From Pedobacter kyonggii (GTDB lineage Bacteria; Bacteroidota; Bacteroidia; Sphingobacteriales; Sphingobacteriaceae): a DNA stretch of 64,000 nt. How positions within the stretch are numbered: position 1 is the first letter of the stretch; each line of letters opens with the position of its first letter. The DNA lies in contig NZ_SIXF01000009.1 of NCBI RefSeq assembly GCF_004310665.1, positions 62,001 to 126,000 of the forward strand, given 5' to 3'. The position numbers were made by a program, and so were the translations under genes. The notes below the pieces were generated by a model, which saw nothing but the letters and a program-made list of their open reading frames with translations, ran no database searches and was not told the DNA's origin. This document shows, in pieces, positions 28,513 through 38,898 of the stretch.

Positions 28513-29625
28513 TTAGTCTTTCTGCTTTATTAGTTTCAGTACTTCGTTCGCTATAATTTCGTCTGCCGCTGGCAATGCCATTTCGCCTATATTTTCTGAA
28601 AGTTTTTCACTCTGTTCTTTATTATTTAATAATGCCAGTGCTTCTTTAACCAAAGTGTCTTCTGCTGAGCGGTCGTTAATTAATATTGCTGCTCCATTTT
28701 TAACCAGGGCCATTGCATTTTTAGTTTGATGATCTTCTGCTACATTTGGCGAAGGCACCAATATCACCGGTTTTTTAATCAAACAAAGTTCTGCTATGGT
28801 TCCCGCACCTGCTCTACTCACAATTACATCTGCCGCTGCATAAGCGAGGTCCATCTTATTTAAAAACTCAAGGATGCGAACATTGGGATGATATGCTAAA
28901 CCCAATCTTTCAATAATCCCTTTGTAATAATATTTGCCTGTTTGCCAGATCACCTGCACATCCTGTGCAAGGATATCGGGTAAATGTTTTTCAATCGCTT
29001 TATTCAGTGTACCTGCTCCTAAACTTCCACCGGTAACCATAATGGTCTTTTTCAATGGATCCAGCTTTAACAGTTCGGCACCCTGAAAATGTTTTCCTTT
29101 AATATCAACCACTTCCTGGCGGACAGGATTTCCTGTTTTTAAAATCCTATCAGCTGGAAAAAACTGATCCATATCATCAAAGGCGACACAAATTTTTGAA
29201 GCCTTTTTACCTAACCATTTATTGGTTATTCCGGCATAAGAATTCTGTTCCTGGATGAGGTAAGGAATTCCTTTCAACGAAGCTGCATACAATAGTGGGC
29301 CTGAGGCATAACCACCAACACCTACTACGGCATCGGGCTTAAAATCATTGATAATCTGCATGGCTTTGCGCACACTACCGATTACCTTGAACGGGAGCGC
29401 AAGATTTTTAATAATCGAGCCCCGTTGCATCCCGCTAATATTTAATCCTATAATTTTATATCCGGCTGCAGGAACTTTTTCCATTTCCATTCGGCCTATT
29501 GCACCCACAAACAAAATCTCACAGGTTGGCACCATGCTCTTTAGCGCATTGGCTATGGCCACGGCGGGAAAAATATGCCCGCCGGTGCCACCACCTGATA
29601 TGATAATTTTTGGGGAATTATTCAT
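28513..29625 (-). CDS. murG: UDP-GlcNAc--lipid I GlcNAc transferase
   Basis: 370 residues. Makes lipid II at the inner face of the membrane. The start MNNSPKIIISGGGTGGHIFP has the glycine-rich GGGTGGH loop typical of MurG; SRAGAGTIAELCLIKKPVILVPSPNVAEDHQ carries the conserved UDP-GlcNAc pocket. Full length. It is separated from ftsW by a 303-bp repeat region and from murC by 133 bp. Confidence 0.97.
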   Translation of the reverse strand: MNNSPKIIISGGGTGGHIFPAVAIANALKSMVPTCEILFVGAIGRMEMEKVPAAGYKIIGLNISGMQRGSIIKNLALPFKVIGSVRKAMQIINDFKPDAVVGVGGYASGPLLYAASLKGIPYLIQEQNSYAGITNKWLGKKASKICVAFDDMDQFFPADRILKTGNPVRQEVVDIKGKHFQGAELLKLDPLKKTIMVTGGSLGAGTLNKAIEKHLPDILAQDVQVIWQTGKYYYKGIIERLGLAYHPNVRILEFLNKMDLAYAAADVIVSRAGAGTIAELCLIKKPVILVPSPNVAEDHQTKNAMALVKNGAAILINDRSAEDTLVKEALALLNNKEQSEKLSENIGEMALPAADEIIANEVLKLIKQKD

Positions 29626-29928
29626 TTTAATTATTATTTAACTGCAAAGAGCGCTGAGTTTTTCGCAAAGCACGCTAAACATTTTGTTTTTACCACCGGG
29701 TGCACAAAGTTTTCACAGAGGGCACTGAGTTTTATTTTTTGTTTACCACAAAGGCGCTAAGAGCACCAAGGTTTTTCCATCGGATTTCACACTTAAGGCT
29801 GAGTAATTTGAGTAAACAGTTTCTTTGTGTATCTCTGTGTGAACCTCTTTGTCCTCTGTGGTTAAATTTTTACCTTATTATCTTTAAATAGATTGCCTAG
29901 TCATGCTTCTTCGCAATGACGATTCATC
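29626..29928. repeat. 303-bp repeat region in the dcw cluster (ftsW-murG)
   Basis: No gene. It contains several copies of the gCAAAGnGCgCTgAG and CACAAAGG words (29644-29658, 29669-29680, 29703-29730, 29749-29772), and then an inverse copy (CTTTGTGTATCTCTGTGTG..., 29822-29861), so the region can fold on itself. A GTCATGCTTCTTCGCAATGACG word ends it (29901-29922). This is the accacaaag-type intergenic repeat seen in many Bacteroidota. Confidence 0.6.
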
Positions 29929-31122
29929 TTAAGCTATTGCCGGTATTTCACCAATTATTATTTTATTTTTTACTTTCTCTTTTTCTTCTTTTGTTAATGC
30001 ATTTGCATTTTCTTCTACATCACGGCTTACACTGAGTATAATCCCGAAAGCCACACTGGTAAAGATCATTGATGTACCACCCATACTTACTAATGGCAGC
30101 GGAACCCCTGTTACCGGGCCTAGTCCTACCGCTACTGCCATGTTTGCAAAGGCCTGTATGGTCAGACTGAAACTCAGTCCAGCCGCGAGCAATGCACCGA
30201 AAGCCTTGGGTGCCCGGGTTACGATCTTGATACATCGGTATAAAAGCACCAGGTATAGTATCATGATTACAATTCCTCCCACAGTTCCCCATTCTTCAAT
30301 AATAATGGCGAAAATAAAATCGGAATACGGATGTGGTAGGAAATTGCGTTGTGTACTATTACCTGGTCCTTTACCAAAAACACCACCAGTAGCTAAGGCA
30401 ATTTTTGCCTGATCTGCCTGGAAAGTTTTATCTGAATGCTGCATTTCAGGATGTATAAACGTATTAATACGCGACATGTATGTTTTTCTCCTTGGACCCA
30501 AAAAGAAAACAAACAATAGCAGTACAAAACCACCTGCACAAACAATCGCGATCTGTTTAATACTGATCCTACCGATAATTAACAGCAAAATACTTACACC
30601 AAACAGCATTAATGCTGTAGATAGGTTGGCGAGTGCGATCAAAACAAATACCACACAAACAGAGCCCATAATTGGTATAAATGACTCTTTAACATTTTTA
30701 ATATTTTCTTGCTTTTTGGTTAGCATCCTGGCCAAAAAGGTAATCAATGCAAGTTTAGCCAAATCGGAAGTTTGAAAGGTTAATCCGATAACCGGTATTT
30801 TAACCCATCTTGATGCATCGTTCAAATTCGTTCCGAATATTAGCGTATAAAACAACAAAGGGATGGTTATGATCATCAGCACCTTCGAAATACCCGCATA
30901 GTAACGGTAATCAAGCAGGTGGGCAATATAGATCATCCCGATGCCCATCAGCACAAAAATTAAGTGCTTGGTAAGCAAAAGCTTTTCTACAGCTTCTCCT
31001 TTTTTATACGCTAAGGTACCTGTTGCACTGTACACCGCCATTACAGATATAAGCGAAAGCAGGATGATGATCAACCAGATCCATCTATCGCCTTTTGTTT
31101 TATTAAGTAGTGCTTGGAACAT
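29929..31122 (-). CDS. ftsW: Cell division protein FtsW (lipid II polymerase, SEDS family)
   Basis: 397 residues, about ten membrane helices. SEDS glycosyltransferase of the division septum, working with FtsI. Visible are the SEDS signatures GTNLNDASRWVKIPVIGLTFQTSD with the Arg/Asp core, and VTGVPLPLVSMGGTSMIF near the C-terminus. It lies 15 bp after murD. Confidence 0.95.
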   Translation of the reverse strand: MFQALLNKTKGDRWIWLIIILLSLISVMAVYSATGTLAYKKGEAVEKLLLTKHLIFVLMGIGMIYIAHLLDYRYYAGISKVLMIITIPLLFYTLIFGTNLNDASRWVKIPVIGLTFQTSDLAKLALITFLARMLTKKQENIKNVKESFIPIMGSVCVVFVLIALANLSTALMLFGVSILLLIIGRISIKQIAIVCAGGFVLLLFVFFLGPRRKTYMSRINTFIHPEMQHSDKTFQADQAKIALATGGVFGKGPGNSTQRNFLPHPYSDFIFAIIIEEWGTVGGIVIMILYLVLLYRCIKIVTRAPKAFGALLAAGLSFSLTIQAFANMAVAVGLGPVTGVPLPLVSMGGTSMIFTSVAFGIILSVSRDVEENANALTKEEKEKVKNKIIIGEIPAIA

Positions 31123-31137
31123 ATATTGTACCTCCTA

Positions 31138-32526
31138 TTATAATTCTCTAACTGCCGCCTTAAATTGGTTACCGCGGTCTTCGTAATTTTTGAACAGATC
31201 GAAACTTGCACAAGCTGGCGATAACAATACCGCATCACCACGTTTAGCCAAATGGAAAGCAATCTGCGCTGCTTCATCAGCCGAAAAAGTATTTACAATT
31301 ACTTCTACATCATCCTCGAAAGCATCGTGGATACGTTTGTTGTCCTTACCCAAACAAACGATGGCCTTAACCTTACTTTTAACCAGATCTTTAAGCATGT
31401 TATAATCGTTTCCTTTATCAACACCGCCCATAATCAGCACTACATCGCTGGTCATACTCTCTAAAGCATACCAGGTAGAGTTCACATTGGTGGCTTTACT
31501 GTCGTTGATAAAATCGATCCCCGAAATTTTGGCCACATGCTCTAACCTGTGTTCAATATTTTTGAAATTGCCCATGCTTTCGCGGATGGTCTCATTTCTT
31601 AATTCTAAAACTTTAGACACAATGCCTGAGGCCATAGAATTGTATATGTTGTGCTTGCCCTGTAAGGCTAAATCTGAAATAGACATGGTTAGTTGGTTAT
31701 TTGGTTCTGTAAGGATATGTATAGTAGTTTCTTCTAAATAAGCACCCGGTTCTATTTTTTTAGTAATTGAAAAGGGAAAGGCTTTCGCCACAGGCTTAAT
31801 CAGTGAGATGGCTTTTAGGCTCTCTTCGTCATCTGCACAATAAATGAAAACATCTTCTGCTGTCTGGTTTTGAACAATCCGCATTTTAGATGCAGCATAA
31901 TTTTCCAGTTTATAATCGTAACGGTCTAAATGATCCGGGGTGATGTTGAGCAAAACAGCGATATCCGCTTTAAACGCAAACATATCATCAAGCATGAAGC
32001 TCGAGATTTCCAGTACATAATATTCGTAATCTTCTGTAGCCACCTGTGCTGCAAAACTCTGTCCGATATTACCCGCCAGCCCCACGTTTAGCCCGGCATT
32101 TTTTAGGATGTGATAGGTTAATAAACTCGTAGTCGACTTACCATTTGAACCCGTAATGCAGATGGTTTTTGCATTGGTATATCTTTTGGCAAATTCAATT
32201 TCCGAAACCACTGGGATTCCTTTTGCTACCAATTTTTTAATTATTGGTGCTGTAGGCGGGATACCCGGACTTTTAATTACCTCTGTTGCATTTAAGATCA
32301 GTTCTTCGGTATGTTTTTCAGATTCGAACGAAATGGAAAGTTTTTCTAATGTGGCTTTATATTTATCGGTAATTACCCCATAATCGGAAACAAAAACATC
32401 AAAACCTTTTGCCTGGGCCAATTTTGCCGCCCCAACTCCACTTTCGCCGGCACCAAGAATAACCACACGGCTCTGCCCGGTCATCGCTGACTTAGTATTG
32501 CTTGATGTGATATTATTCGTGCTCAT
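31138..32526 (-). CDS. murD: UDP-N-acetylmuramoyl-L-alanine--D-glutamate ligase
   Basis: 462 residues. Adds D-Glu to UDP-MurNAc-Ala. Motifs: VVILGAGESGVGAAKLAQ at the N-terminus, P-loop ITGSNGKSTTS, LNITPDHLDRY and NDSKATNVNS in the core, and LSPACASFDLFKNYEDRG at the C-terminus. All three Mur ligase domains are present. It lies between mraY (154 bp upstream) and ftsW. Confidence 0.97.
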   Translation of the reverse strand: MSTNNITSSNTKSAMTGQSRVVILGAGESGVGAAKLAQAKGFDVFVSDYGVITDKYKATLEKLSISFESEKHTEELILNATEVIKSPGIPPTAPIIKKLVAKGIPVVSEIEFAKRYTNAKTICITGSNGKSTTSLLTYHILKNAGLNVGLAGNIGQSFAAQVATEDYEYYVLEISSFMLDDMFAFKADIAVLLNITPDHLDRYDYKLENYAASKMRIVQNQTAEDVFIYCADDEESLKAISLIKPVAKAFPFSITKKIEPGAYLEETTIHILTEPNNQLTMSISDLALQGKHNIYNSMASGIVSKVLELRNETIRESMGNFKNIEHRLEHVAKISGIDFINDSKATNVNSTWYALESMTSDVVLIMGGVDKGNDYNMLKDLVKSKVKAIVCLGKDNKRIHDAFEDDVEVIVNTFSADEAAQIAFHLAKRGDAVLLSPACASFDLFKNYEDRGNQFKAAVREL

Positions 32527-32679
32527 TATTTTATTTCTTTTAGTATCAGGTAATGGGTATCGAGTATCAAGACAGGAATACCATCACATTTTAATTTTTT
32601 ACCTTATTTTTTATTTACCACTAAGGGTATTTTATTTATCATTCTATCTTTTGCCTTTCAGCTTTAGTCTTTGAGCTTT
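32527..32679. repeat. Repeat-like spacer (mraY-murD)
   Basis: Contains gtatcaggtaatgggtatcgagtatcaag (32541-32569) and a ctttcagctttagtctttgagctttt stretch (32654-32679), which are degenerate word repeats like those near 35402 and 28384. No gene. Confidence 0.45.
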
Positions 32680-33927
32680 TTACCTCAGTTTCAATGTTAC
32701 AATGGTCATAATCGCAAGCATGATTCCGATAATCCAGAAGCGGGTTACAATTTTGGCTTCATGATATCCTTTTTTCTGGTAATGGTGGTGTAAAGGTGAC
32801 ATCAGGAAAATCCTGCGGCCTTCGCCAAATTTCTTCTTGGTATATTTAAAATAAGATACCTGCATAATTACCGACACCAGTTCTACCAGGAATATTCCAC
32901 ATAAAATCGGAATCAACAATTCCTTGCGGATCATGATGGCAAATGAGGCAATTATTCCCCCAATGGCCAAACTTCCGGTATCGCCCATAAAAATCTGCGC
33001 CGGGTAAGAGTTGTACCAAAGGAAACCTACGCAGGAACCCACAAATGCACCTGCAAAAATCATCAGCTCTGCTGAGTTTGGGATATACATAATATTGAGG
33101 TAATCGGCCATAATGGTATTACCCGATACATAAGCCAAAATACCCAGGGTGATCCCGATTACTGCCGAAGTTCCAGTAGCTAAACCGTCAATCCCATCGG
33201 TAATGTTTGCCCCGTTCGACACCGCAGTAATAATAAATACCGTTACGATCAGGAAGATGAAAAATGCATATTTCTGGTAATCGGCACCCAAAAACTTCAA
33301 TACCTTTGCATAATCGAACTCATTGTTCTTATAAAAAGGTATATTGGTTTTAGTCGATTTTACATCTTGTGTATAATAAAAAGTTTCACCTTTTTGGCGC
33401 AATACCATCGGAACCGTAGATGTGCTTTTTACATCATCATGTACAGTTTCCCTTACTACAACATTTGGATGGAAATACATAGTGCAACCTACAATTAAGC
33501 CTAAACCAACCTGGCCAACTACTTTAAAACGACCTGCTAAACCTTCTTTATTCTTTTTGAAAACTTTGATATAATCATCTAGAAAACCTACAGCACCCAT
33601 CCAGATTGTGGTGATTATCATTAAAATAACATAGATATTGGAGATATTGGCAAATAACAAGGTTGGAATAAGAATGCCCAGCAAAATAATGATACCACCC
33701 ATTGTTGGTGTACCTTGTTTTTGCATCTGTCCTTCTAAACCTAAATTCCTTACTGTCTCTCCAACCTGTTTTTTATGCAGATAATCAATCAACCTACGTC
33801 CGTAAACGGTGGTAATTACCAATGATAAAATAATGGAGATAGATGCACGGAAAGTGATGTACTGAAACAACCTTAACCCAGGTATATCATAATGCTTATG
33901 CAGGTATTCGAATAATAAATATAACAT
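32680..33927 (-). CDS. mraY: Phospho-N-acetylmuramoyl-pentapeptide transferase
   Basis: 415 residues, about ten membrane helices. Makes lipid I from UDP-MurNAc-pentapeptide and undecaprenyl phosphate. Motifs: [43 protein letters not shown] (Asp pair), [12 protein letters not shown] and the C-terminal [12 protein letters not shown] 70-residue soluble loop (about 155-220) between two helices is longer than in E. coli and is common in Bacteroidota. It overlaps murE by one base. Confidence 0.97.
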   Translation of the reverse strand: MLYLLFEYLHKHYDIPGLRLFQYITFRASISIILSLVITTVYGRRLIDYLHKKQVGETVRNLGLEGQMQKQGTPTMGGIIILLGILIPTLLFANISNIYVILMIITTIWMGAVGFLDDYIKVFKKNKEGLAGRFKVVGQVGLGLIVGCTMYFHPNVVVRETVHDDVKSTSTVPMVLRQKGETFYYTQDVKSTKTNIPFYKNNEFDYAKVLKFLGADYQKYAFFIFLIVTVFIITAVSNGANITDGIDGLATGTSAVIGITLGILAYVSGNTIMADYLNIMYIPNSAELMIFAGAFVGSCVGFLWYNSYPAQIFMGDTGSLAIGGIIASFAIMIRKELLIPILCGIFLVELVSVIMQVSYFKYTKKKFGEGRRIFLMSPLHHHYQKKGYHEAKIVTRFWIIGIMLAIMTIVTLKLR

Positions 33928-35384
33928 TAGCTGATTGGTTTTAATTGTTCAAGTAAAATTTCTTTATCATCAAAATGGTTCCTTATGCCATTAATTTCCT
34001 GGTATTTCTCATGCCCTTTACCAGCAACAAGAATAATGTCTCCTGGTTGCGCTAAATGGCAGGCTGTTTTTATTGCTTCTTTTCTATCTAAAATGGATAA
34101 GGTTTTACGCTTATTGGTCGGTGAAACACCTGCTTCCATTTCGTTGATAATCGTCTGTGGATCTTCCGTTCTGGGATTGTCGGATGTCAGGATTACTTTA
34201 TCGCTCCAATCGCAGGCTACCTGAGCCATAATAGGGCGTTTGGTTTTATCCCTGTCTCCACCACAACCCAGCACCGTTATAACCTGTTCGGTTCCTTTGC
34301 GGATATTGGCGATGGTGCTCAATACATTCTGAACAGCATCTGGCGTATGCGCATAATCTACAATGCCTATAATCTTATCGGCAGAAGTGATGTAATCAAA
34401 TCTTCCTTCAGCGCCTGATAAACGGCTCAACAAAGTCAGCACCTTTAACTTATCCTGCTCCAACAAAATGGCTGTTCCATACACGGCCAATAAATTATAT
34501 GCATTGAAAGACCCTACAAGTTTGAAGTAAACATCTTCATTATCAATATCTAAATGCAGCCCACTAAACTGGTTCTCAATAATTTTCGCTTTGAAATCGG
34601 CCAATTGTTTAAGCGCATAGGTTTTTTTATGTGCTTTAGTGTTCTGCAGCATCACCGCTCCGTTTTTATCGTCGATGTTTGTCAATGCAAATGCCGATTT
34701 AGGCAGTACATCAAAAAATGCTTTTTTTGCTTTCAGGTAAGCATCAAAAGTTTTATGAAAATCTAAATGATCGTGTGTTAAATTTGAAAATACACCACCT
34801 GAGAAAGTCAAGCCTTCAATCCGGTGCTGAGAAACCGCATGTGAGCTTACTTCCATAAAACAGTAATCGCAACCTGCATCGACCATTTCTCTTAAGAGCT
34901 GATTTAATGCGATCGGATTTGGTGTAGTATGCGTTGCTGCCACTACCGTATCATTGATATAATTCTCTACCGTTGATAAAAGCCCGGTTTTGTAACCTAA
35001 ATCTTTAAATAATTTAAAAAGAATAGTAGCTATGGTGGTTTTTCCGTTGGTTCCCGTAATACCGATCAGTTTTAAATCTGCTGATGGATTTCCAAAATAA
35101 TTCCCGGCAATGATACCCAAAGCCACAGCAGTGTTTTCTACTTTGATGTAGGTAACCGTAAAGTCCTGGATTTCTGGCAAATTCTCGCAGATAATTACTC
35201 CTGCGCCCTGCTCAATTGTCTGCTCAATAAACCGATGCCCATCTGTTACTGTACCCACTACAGCAAAAAAGATATCATCTTTACTTACTTTACGCGAATC
35301 GAAATTCAGCGCATTGATTTCCCTATCGGTTTTACCAACCAATTCTTTAATCGTTACGCCGTAAAGTAAATCCTGTAATTGCAT
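33927..35384 (-). CDS. murE: UDP-N-acetylmuramoyl-tripeptide synthetase (meso-DAP-adding)
   Basis: 485 residues. Adds the third residue to UDP-MurNAc-Ala-Glu. P-loop [15 protein letters not shown], the core TTPNP and the carbamylated-lysine region [14 protein letters not shown] are visible. The substrate motif near the C-terminus reads SDNPRTEDP, i.e. the DNPR signature of meso-DAP-adding enzymes, which fits the presence of dapA in this window. It ends overlapping the mraY start by one base and is 76 bp after ftsI. Confidence 0.97.
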   Translation of the reverse strand: MQLQDLLYGVTIKELVGKTDREINALNFDSRKVSKDDIFFAVVGTVTDGHRFIEQTIEQGAGVIICENLPEIQDFTVTYIKVENTAVALGIIAGNYFGNPSADLKLIGITGTNGKTTIATILFKLFKDLGYKTGLLSTVENYINDTVVAATHTTPNPIALNQLLREMVDAGCDYCFMEVSSHAVSQHRIEGLTFSGGVFSNLTHDHLDFHKTFDAYLKAKKAFFDVLPKSAFALTNIDDKNGAVMLQNTKAHKKTYALKQLADFKAKIIENQFSGLHLDIDNEDVYFKLVGSFNAYNLLAVYGTAILLEQDKLKVLTLLSRLSGAEGRFDYITSADKIIGIVDYAHTPDAVQNVLSTIANIRKGTEQVITVLGCGGDRDKTKRPIMAQVACDWSDKVILTSDNPRTEDPQTIINEMEAGVSPTNKRKTLSILDRKEAIKTACHLAQPGDIILVAGKGHEKYQEINGIRNHFDDKEILLEQLKPIS

Positions 35385-35460
35385 TTTTTTTATTTTTTTA
35401 GTATTAAGTAGTGAGTATCGAGTAGCAAGACCTTAAACCCTATACCTTTTACCTTACACC
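35385..35460. repeat. Word-repeat spacer (murE-ftsI)
   Basis: Contains gtattaagtagtgagtatcgagtagc, related to the word repeat at 32541-32569. No gene; 76 bp. Confidence 0.4.
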
Positions 35461-37575
35461 TTAATTCAACTCTATCTGTACACCCAATCCTTTACCCACT
35501 TTTGTTCCGGCGATGATGGATTGGCTGACCACTTTTCCAGAACCCGAAACCTTTGTTTTCAAACCCGCATTTCCCAAAAGGTACAATGCATCTTTCAGTC
35601 CCATTCCCCTCACATTTGGCATCACACCTTTACGCTCGTTATTTTCCTGAAAAACTGTTCCTGCACTGGTATCTATAATATTGTAATACTCAGATTTTGA
35701 AGCAAAAAGCGGTTTAAAACCAAATGCTTTATACACCTTCTGAGTGGCTTTACTTTGCCCCGCTTTTGTAGGCGGATTACCCGTATTACCTACCAAACGG
35801 GTCGGCACATCGTTATACATCTGCATATCGCTGGCATAAATACGGTCGGCAATTTCCCTGAACACCGGGCCCGAAACTGTAGCACCATAATAAGCACCTT
35901 TGGGATCGTTGATGACCACAATTAAAGAATACTTAGGCTTATCAGCTGGAAAGTACCCTACAAAAGAAGCCTGATACTGCTTATTGGCTTTATATCCTTT
36001 ATTCGCATCAGCCACTTGAGCGGTACCTGTTTTACCTGCAATCGGATATAACGGGTTATAAACTATCTGCCTTCCACTACCCTCGGTTACTACTCCTTCG
36101 AGCATTTTTTTGATTTTACTCAGGGTAACCTCCGAACATATTTTATCATTAATTACTCTTGCTTTAAACTGCTCGATCGGATTACCTAGCCTTCTGATCT
36201 CTTTTACAAAAATTGGCGCTACCATTTTGCCGTTGTTAGCCACCGCATTATACATGGTAAGCATTTTTAATGGTGTTAACTGCATTTCATAACCATAGGC
36301 CATTTGCGGTAAGGTCATATTTTTGTTCCAGCTTCTGTTTGTCTTAGGATTTTTAACCACAGGCATTGCCTCACCAGGAATCTGTAGCTCCATTTTTTTA
36401 TTCAGCTGCCAATCATATAAGTGATCGGTAAACCTTATCGGATCGCTGCCATAATGCATGTTGATCAACTTTGCTATTGCAGCATTGGAAGAGGTTTCAA
36501 AGGCTTTTTTTGCTGTAACCGTTTCAATTTTTGGATGTGAATCCGTAATCAGTTTGCCTGGTATCTGATAATAACCTGTACCGATCATGGTATTGGTATC
36601 AATCAGTTTATCTTCTAAAAGCGCCATATAAGAAGCTAATTTAAAAGTGGATCCCGGATCCTGGTTACCCGCGATGGCATAGTTAAATTTCTCCTTATAT
36701 ACCCCTTCCTCTACCTTAGAGAAATTGGCTACTGCACGGATTTCGCCTGTTGCCACTTCCATCAGGATTACTGTACCATGATCAGCCTGAGATTTGATCA
36801 GTTGTTTTTCCAATGCACTCTGCGCCAGATCCTGCATGTTCACATCAATGGTCGAGATAATATCGGCACCATCTTTTGGCGCCACCTCAGCCTCCTCATT
36901 TACCGGGATATAAACACCCCCAGCGATACGCTGCATCAATCTTTTTCCGGTTTCGCCGTTGATATACTCTTTATACGCCCCCTCTAAACCTACACCATTA
37001 GCAACATTTTCGTTTTTATAACCGATTGTACGGGCAGCTAAAGCCTGAAAAGGAAGAATCCGTTTATTTTGTTGTACAGCAATTAAACCGCCACTGAACT
37101 TACCAATATTATAAAGAGGGAAAGTTCTGATTGTTTTAAGATCGGCATAACCCACTTTACGGTGGATCAACAAATAACGTGCACTATCCTGACGTCCTTT
37201 ACGCAGATAACGCGCATATTCTTTAGCCGTTTTATCCTGAAAGAGCTGAGCTAATTTATAACCGAGTGAATCTACTTTCTCGTTAAATACCTTATCATCA
37301 ACAATACCGCCAGCAAACATATCCATGCGCAGTTCGTATTCCGGTATCGAAGTAGCCAGCAAACTACCATCGTTAGAATAAATATTCCCACGGGTAGCCT
37401 CCACATTTACATATCGTGTAGAAAGGCTATCTGCCATAGCTTTCCATTTTTTTCCTTGCACATACTGTACCTGACCGAGGCGCAAAAACACCGCGAAAGC
37501 AAAAAGCACAATTAAGCCAAATGCCAGATATACACGAAGCAAGATGTTTGCTCTAATATTCATCGCTTTTAACAA
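35461..37575 (-). CDS. ftsI: Septal penicillin-binding protein FtsI (PBP3) with PASTA domain
   Basis: 704 residues. Transpeptidase for septal peptidoglycan. One N-terminal membrane helix (about 11-32), a pedestal domain, then the transpeptidase: STFK (Ser309-Lys312) as the nucleophile motif, SSN (about 352-354) and KTGTA near 525. A C-terminal PASTA domain (about 645-704: MPNVRGMGLKDALYLLGNAG) resembles Spo0A-associated or actinobacterial PBPs and is a Bacteroidota habit. An internal start at residue 5 (MNIRAN, 37563) would reduce the 23-bp overlap with ftsL to 11 bp. Confidence 0.95.
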   Translation of the reverse strand: MLKAMNIRANILLRVYLAFGLIVLFAFAVFLRLGQVQYVQGKKWKAMADSLSTRYVNVEATRGNIYSNDGSLLATSIPEYELRMDMFAGGIVDDKVFNEKVDSLGYKLAQLFQDKTAKEYARYLRKGRQDSARYLLIHRKVGYADLKTIRTFPLYNIGKFSGGLIAVQQNKRILPFQALAARTIGYKNENVANGVGLEGAYKEYINGETGKRLMQRIAGGVYIPVNEEAEVAPKDGADIISTIDVNMQDLAQSALEKQLIKSQADHGTVILMEVATGEIRAVANFSKVEEGVYKEKFNYAIAGNQDPGSTFKLASYMALLEDKLIDTNTMIGTGYYQIPGKLITDSHPKIETVTAKKAFETSSNAAIAKLINMHYGSDPIRFTDHLYDWQLNKKMELQIPGEAMPVVKNPKTNRSWNKNMTLPQMAYGYEMQLTPLKMLTMYNAVANNGKMVAPIFVKEIRRLGNPIEQFKARVINDKICSEVTLSKIKKMLEGVVTEGSGRQIVYNPLYPIAGKTGTAQVADANKGYKANKQYQASFVGYFPADKPKYSLIVVINDPKGAYYGATVSGPVFREIADRIYASDMQMYNDVPTRLVGNTGNPPTKAGQSKATQKVYKAFGFKPLFASKSEYYNIIDTSAGTVFQENNERKGVMPNVRGMGLKDALYLLGNAGLKTKVSGSGKVVSQSIIAGTKVGKGLGVQIELN

Positions 37576-37975
37576 TTATTTTTTTTGGTGGTTCAATCAG
37601 TTCTTTTATCCCAAGGGTATCTACCTTTTTGGCAACCTCTGTCAGTTTACTCTTGAACATCAGGTCGGCCTTAAGGGATTTATACTCCCATCTTAATTCT
37701 TTTACTTCTTTATTTAATTTATCAATGCGGCGAACATTTTTTACCGCAAAGTGGCTATTGGCAATATAAATCATCCCTAAAAGGGCCAGAAAACACAAAT
37801 AAGGCAAAGCGTCAGTAGCCGCCTCTTTACTTACCAATCCGTCATTAAAAAGCTTACTGATAAATGAATTGCTATCCATTTTCTCTTCAGCAGTTTTTGG
37901 CCTTTTGGGCGAAGCTTTTAGCTCTGGTTCGGGCCCAATCTCTTCCTCTTCTATCTCTTCCCTAAACCTGTTCAT
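37553..37975 (-). CDS. ftsL: FtsL-like division protein
   Basis: 140 residues. An acidic, Pro-rich cytoplasmic part, then one membrane helix (about 57-75: ALPYLCFLALLGMIYI), then a coiled coil (about 80-125: VRRIDKLNKEVKELRWEYKSL). This bitopic layout and its position between rsmH and ftsI identify an FtsL-type protein. It overlaps rsmH by 4 bp and ftsI by up to 23 bp. Sequence similarity across FtsL is low, so the name rests on topology and synteny. Confidence 0.85.
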   Translation of the reverse strand: MNRFREEIEEEEIGPEPELKASPKRPKTAEEKMDSNSFISKLFNDGLVSKEAATDALPYLCFLALLGMIYIANSHFAVKNVRRIDKLNKEVKELRWEYKSLKADLMFKSKLTEVAKKVDTLGIKELIEPPKKIIVKSDEY

Positions 37976-38898
37976 ATCTTTTCTGCAATTCTTAGTTTCG
38001 CACTGCGGGCCCTATTGTTTTGAGCAATCTCCTCATCAGTGGCAATTATCGCTTTCCGTGTAATTACATTAAATGGTTTTTGCTGGTTTCCGAAGAAATC
38101 CTTTTCTACTTCACCCTGAAATTTGCCTTTTGACATAAAGTTTTTAACCGGCCTATCCTCTAAAGAATGATAAGACATGACCACTAAATGACCGCCAGGC
38201 TTCAATACATCAGCAGCCTGCAACAGAAAATCTTCAAGCACCTGAATTTCGGCATTCACCTCTATGCGCAACGCCTGAAACACCTGCGCCAGATATTTAT
38301 TCTCTTTTCCTTTCGGGATATAACCAGCAATTGCCGACTTCAAACTGTCGATATCTGTAAAAGGCTGCTCTAAACGCGAGGTCACAATAGCGCGAGCCAA
38401 CGATTTAGCATTTTTTACCTCTCCATAAATCCCAAAGATTTTGTGCAGCTTATCCTCCGTATAGGTATTCAATATTTCGGCAGCCGTTAAATTACGGTGC
38501 TGATCCATACGCATATCCAGATCGGCATTATGACGGATAGAGAAACCACGTTGTGGCACATCGAACTGATGCGAGGAAACCCCAAGATCAGCCAGAATGC
38601 CATCAACCTGCTTAAAACCTTTTAAGCGGAGATTATTTTTCAAAAAACCAAAGTTCTGGTCGATAAAAATAAAACGATCGTCAGCAGGAACATTCATCTG
38701 GGCATCAGGGTCCTGATCAAAAGCAATCAATCTCCCTTTCGGTCCGAGATGTTTCAAAATCTCTCTCGAATGGCCACCACCGCCAAAAGTAACGTCTACA
38801 TACACGCCATCAGGTTTGATATTCAAACCATCAATGCAAGGCTGCAACATTACAGGAACATGGTAATTATTCACCATCTGCCCCTCCTTTCTTATCAC
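37972..38898 (-). CDS. rsmH: 16S rRNA m4C1402 methyltransferase RsmH (MraW)
   Basis: 308 residues. Methylates C1402 of 16S rRNA with SAM. The SAM pocket FGGGGHSREIL, DQDPDAQ and the signature LADLGVSSHQFD, RGFSIRHNADLDMRMDQ are clear, and YHSLEDRPVK near the C-terminus is the family's second motif. The first seven residues (MIRKEGQ) may be extra; start at 38877 (MVNNYHVPVM) would leave an 11-bp overlap with mraZ. Second gene of the dcw cluster. Confidence 0.96.
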   Translation of the reverse strand: MIRKEGQMVNNYHVPVMLQPCIDGLNIKPDGVYVDVTFGGGGHSREILKHLGPKGRLIAFDQDPDAQMNVPADDRFIFIDQNFGFLKNNLRLKGFKQVDGILADLGVSSHQFDVPQRGFSIRHNADLDMRMDQHRNLTAAEILNTYTEDKLHKIFGIYGEVKNAKSLARAIVTSRLEQPFTDIDSLKSAIAGYIPKGKENKYLAQVFQALRIEVNAEIQVLEDFLLQAADVLKPGGHLVVMSYHSLEDRPVKNFMSKGKFQGEVEKDFFGNQQKPFNVITRKAIIATDEEIAQNNRARSAKLRIAEKI

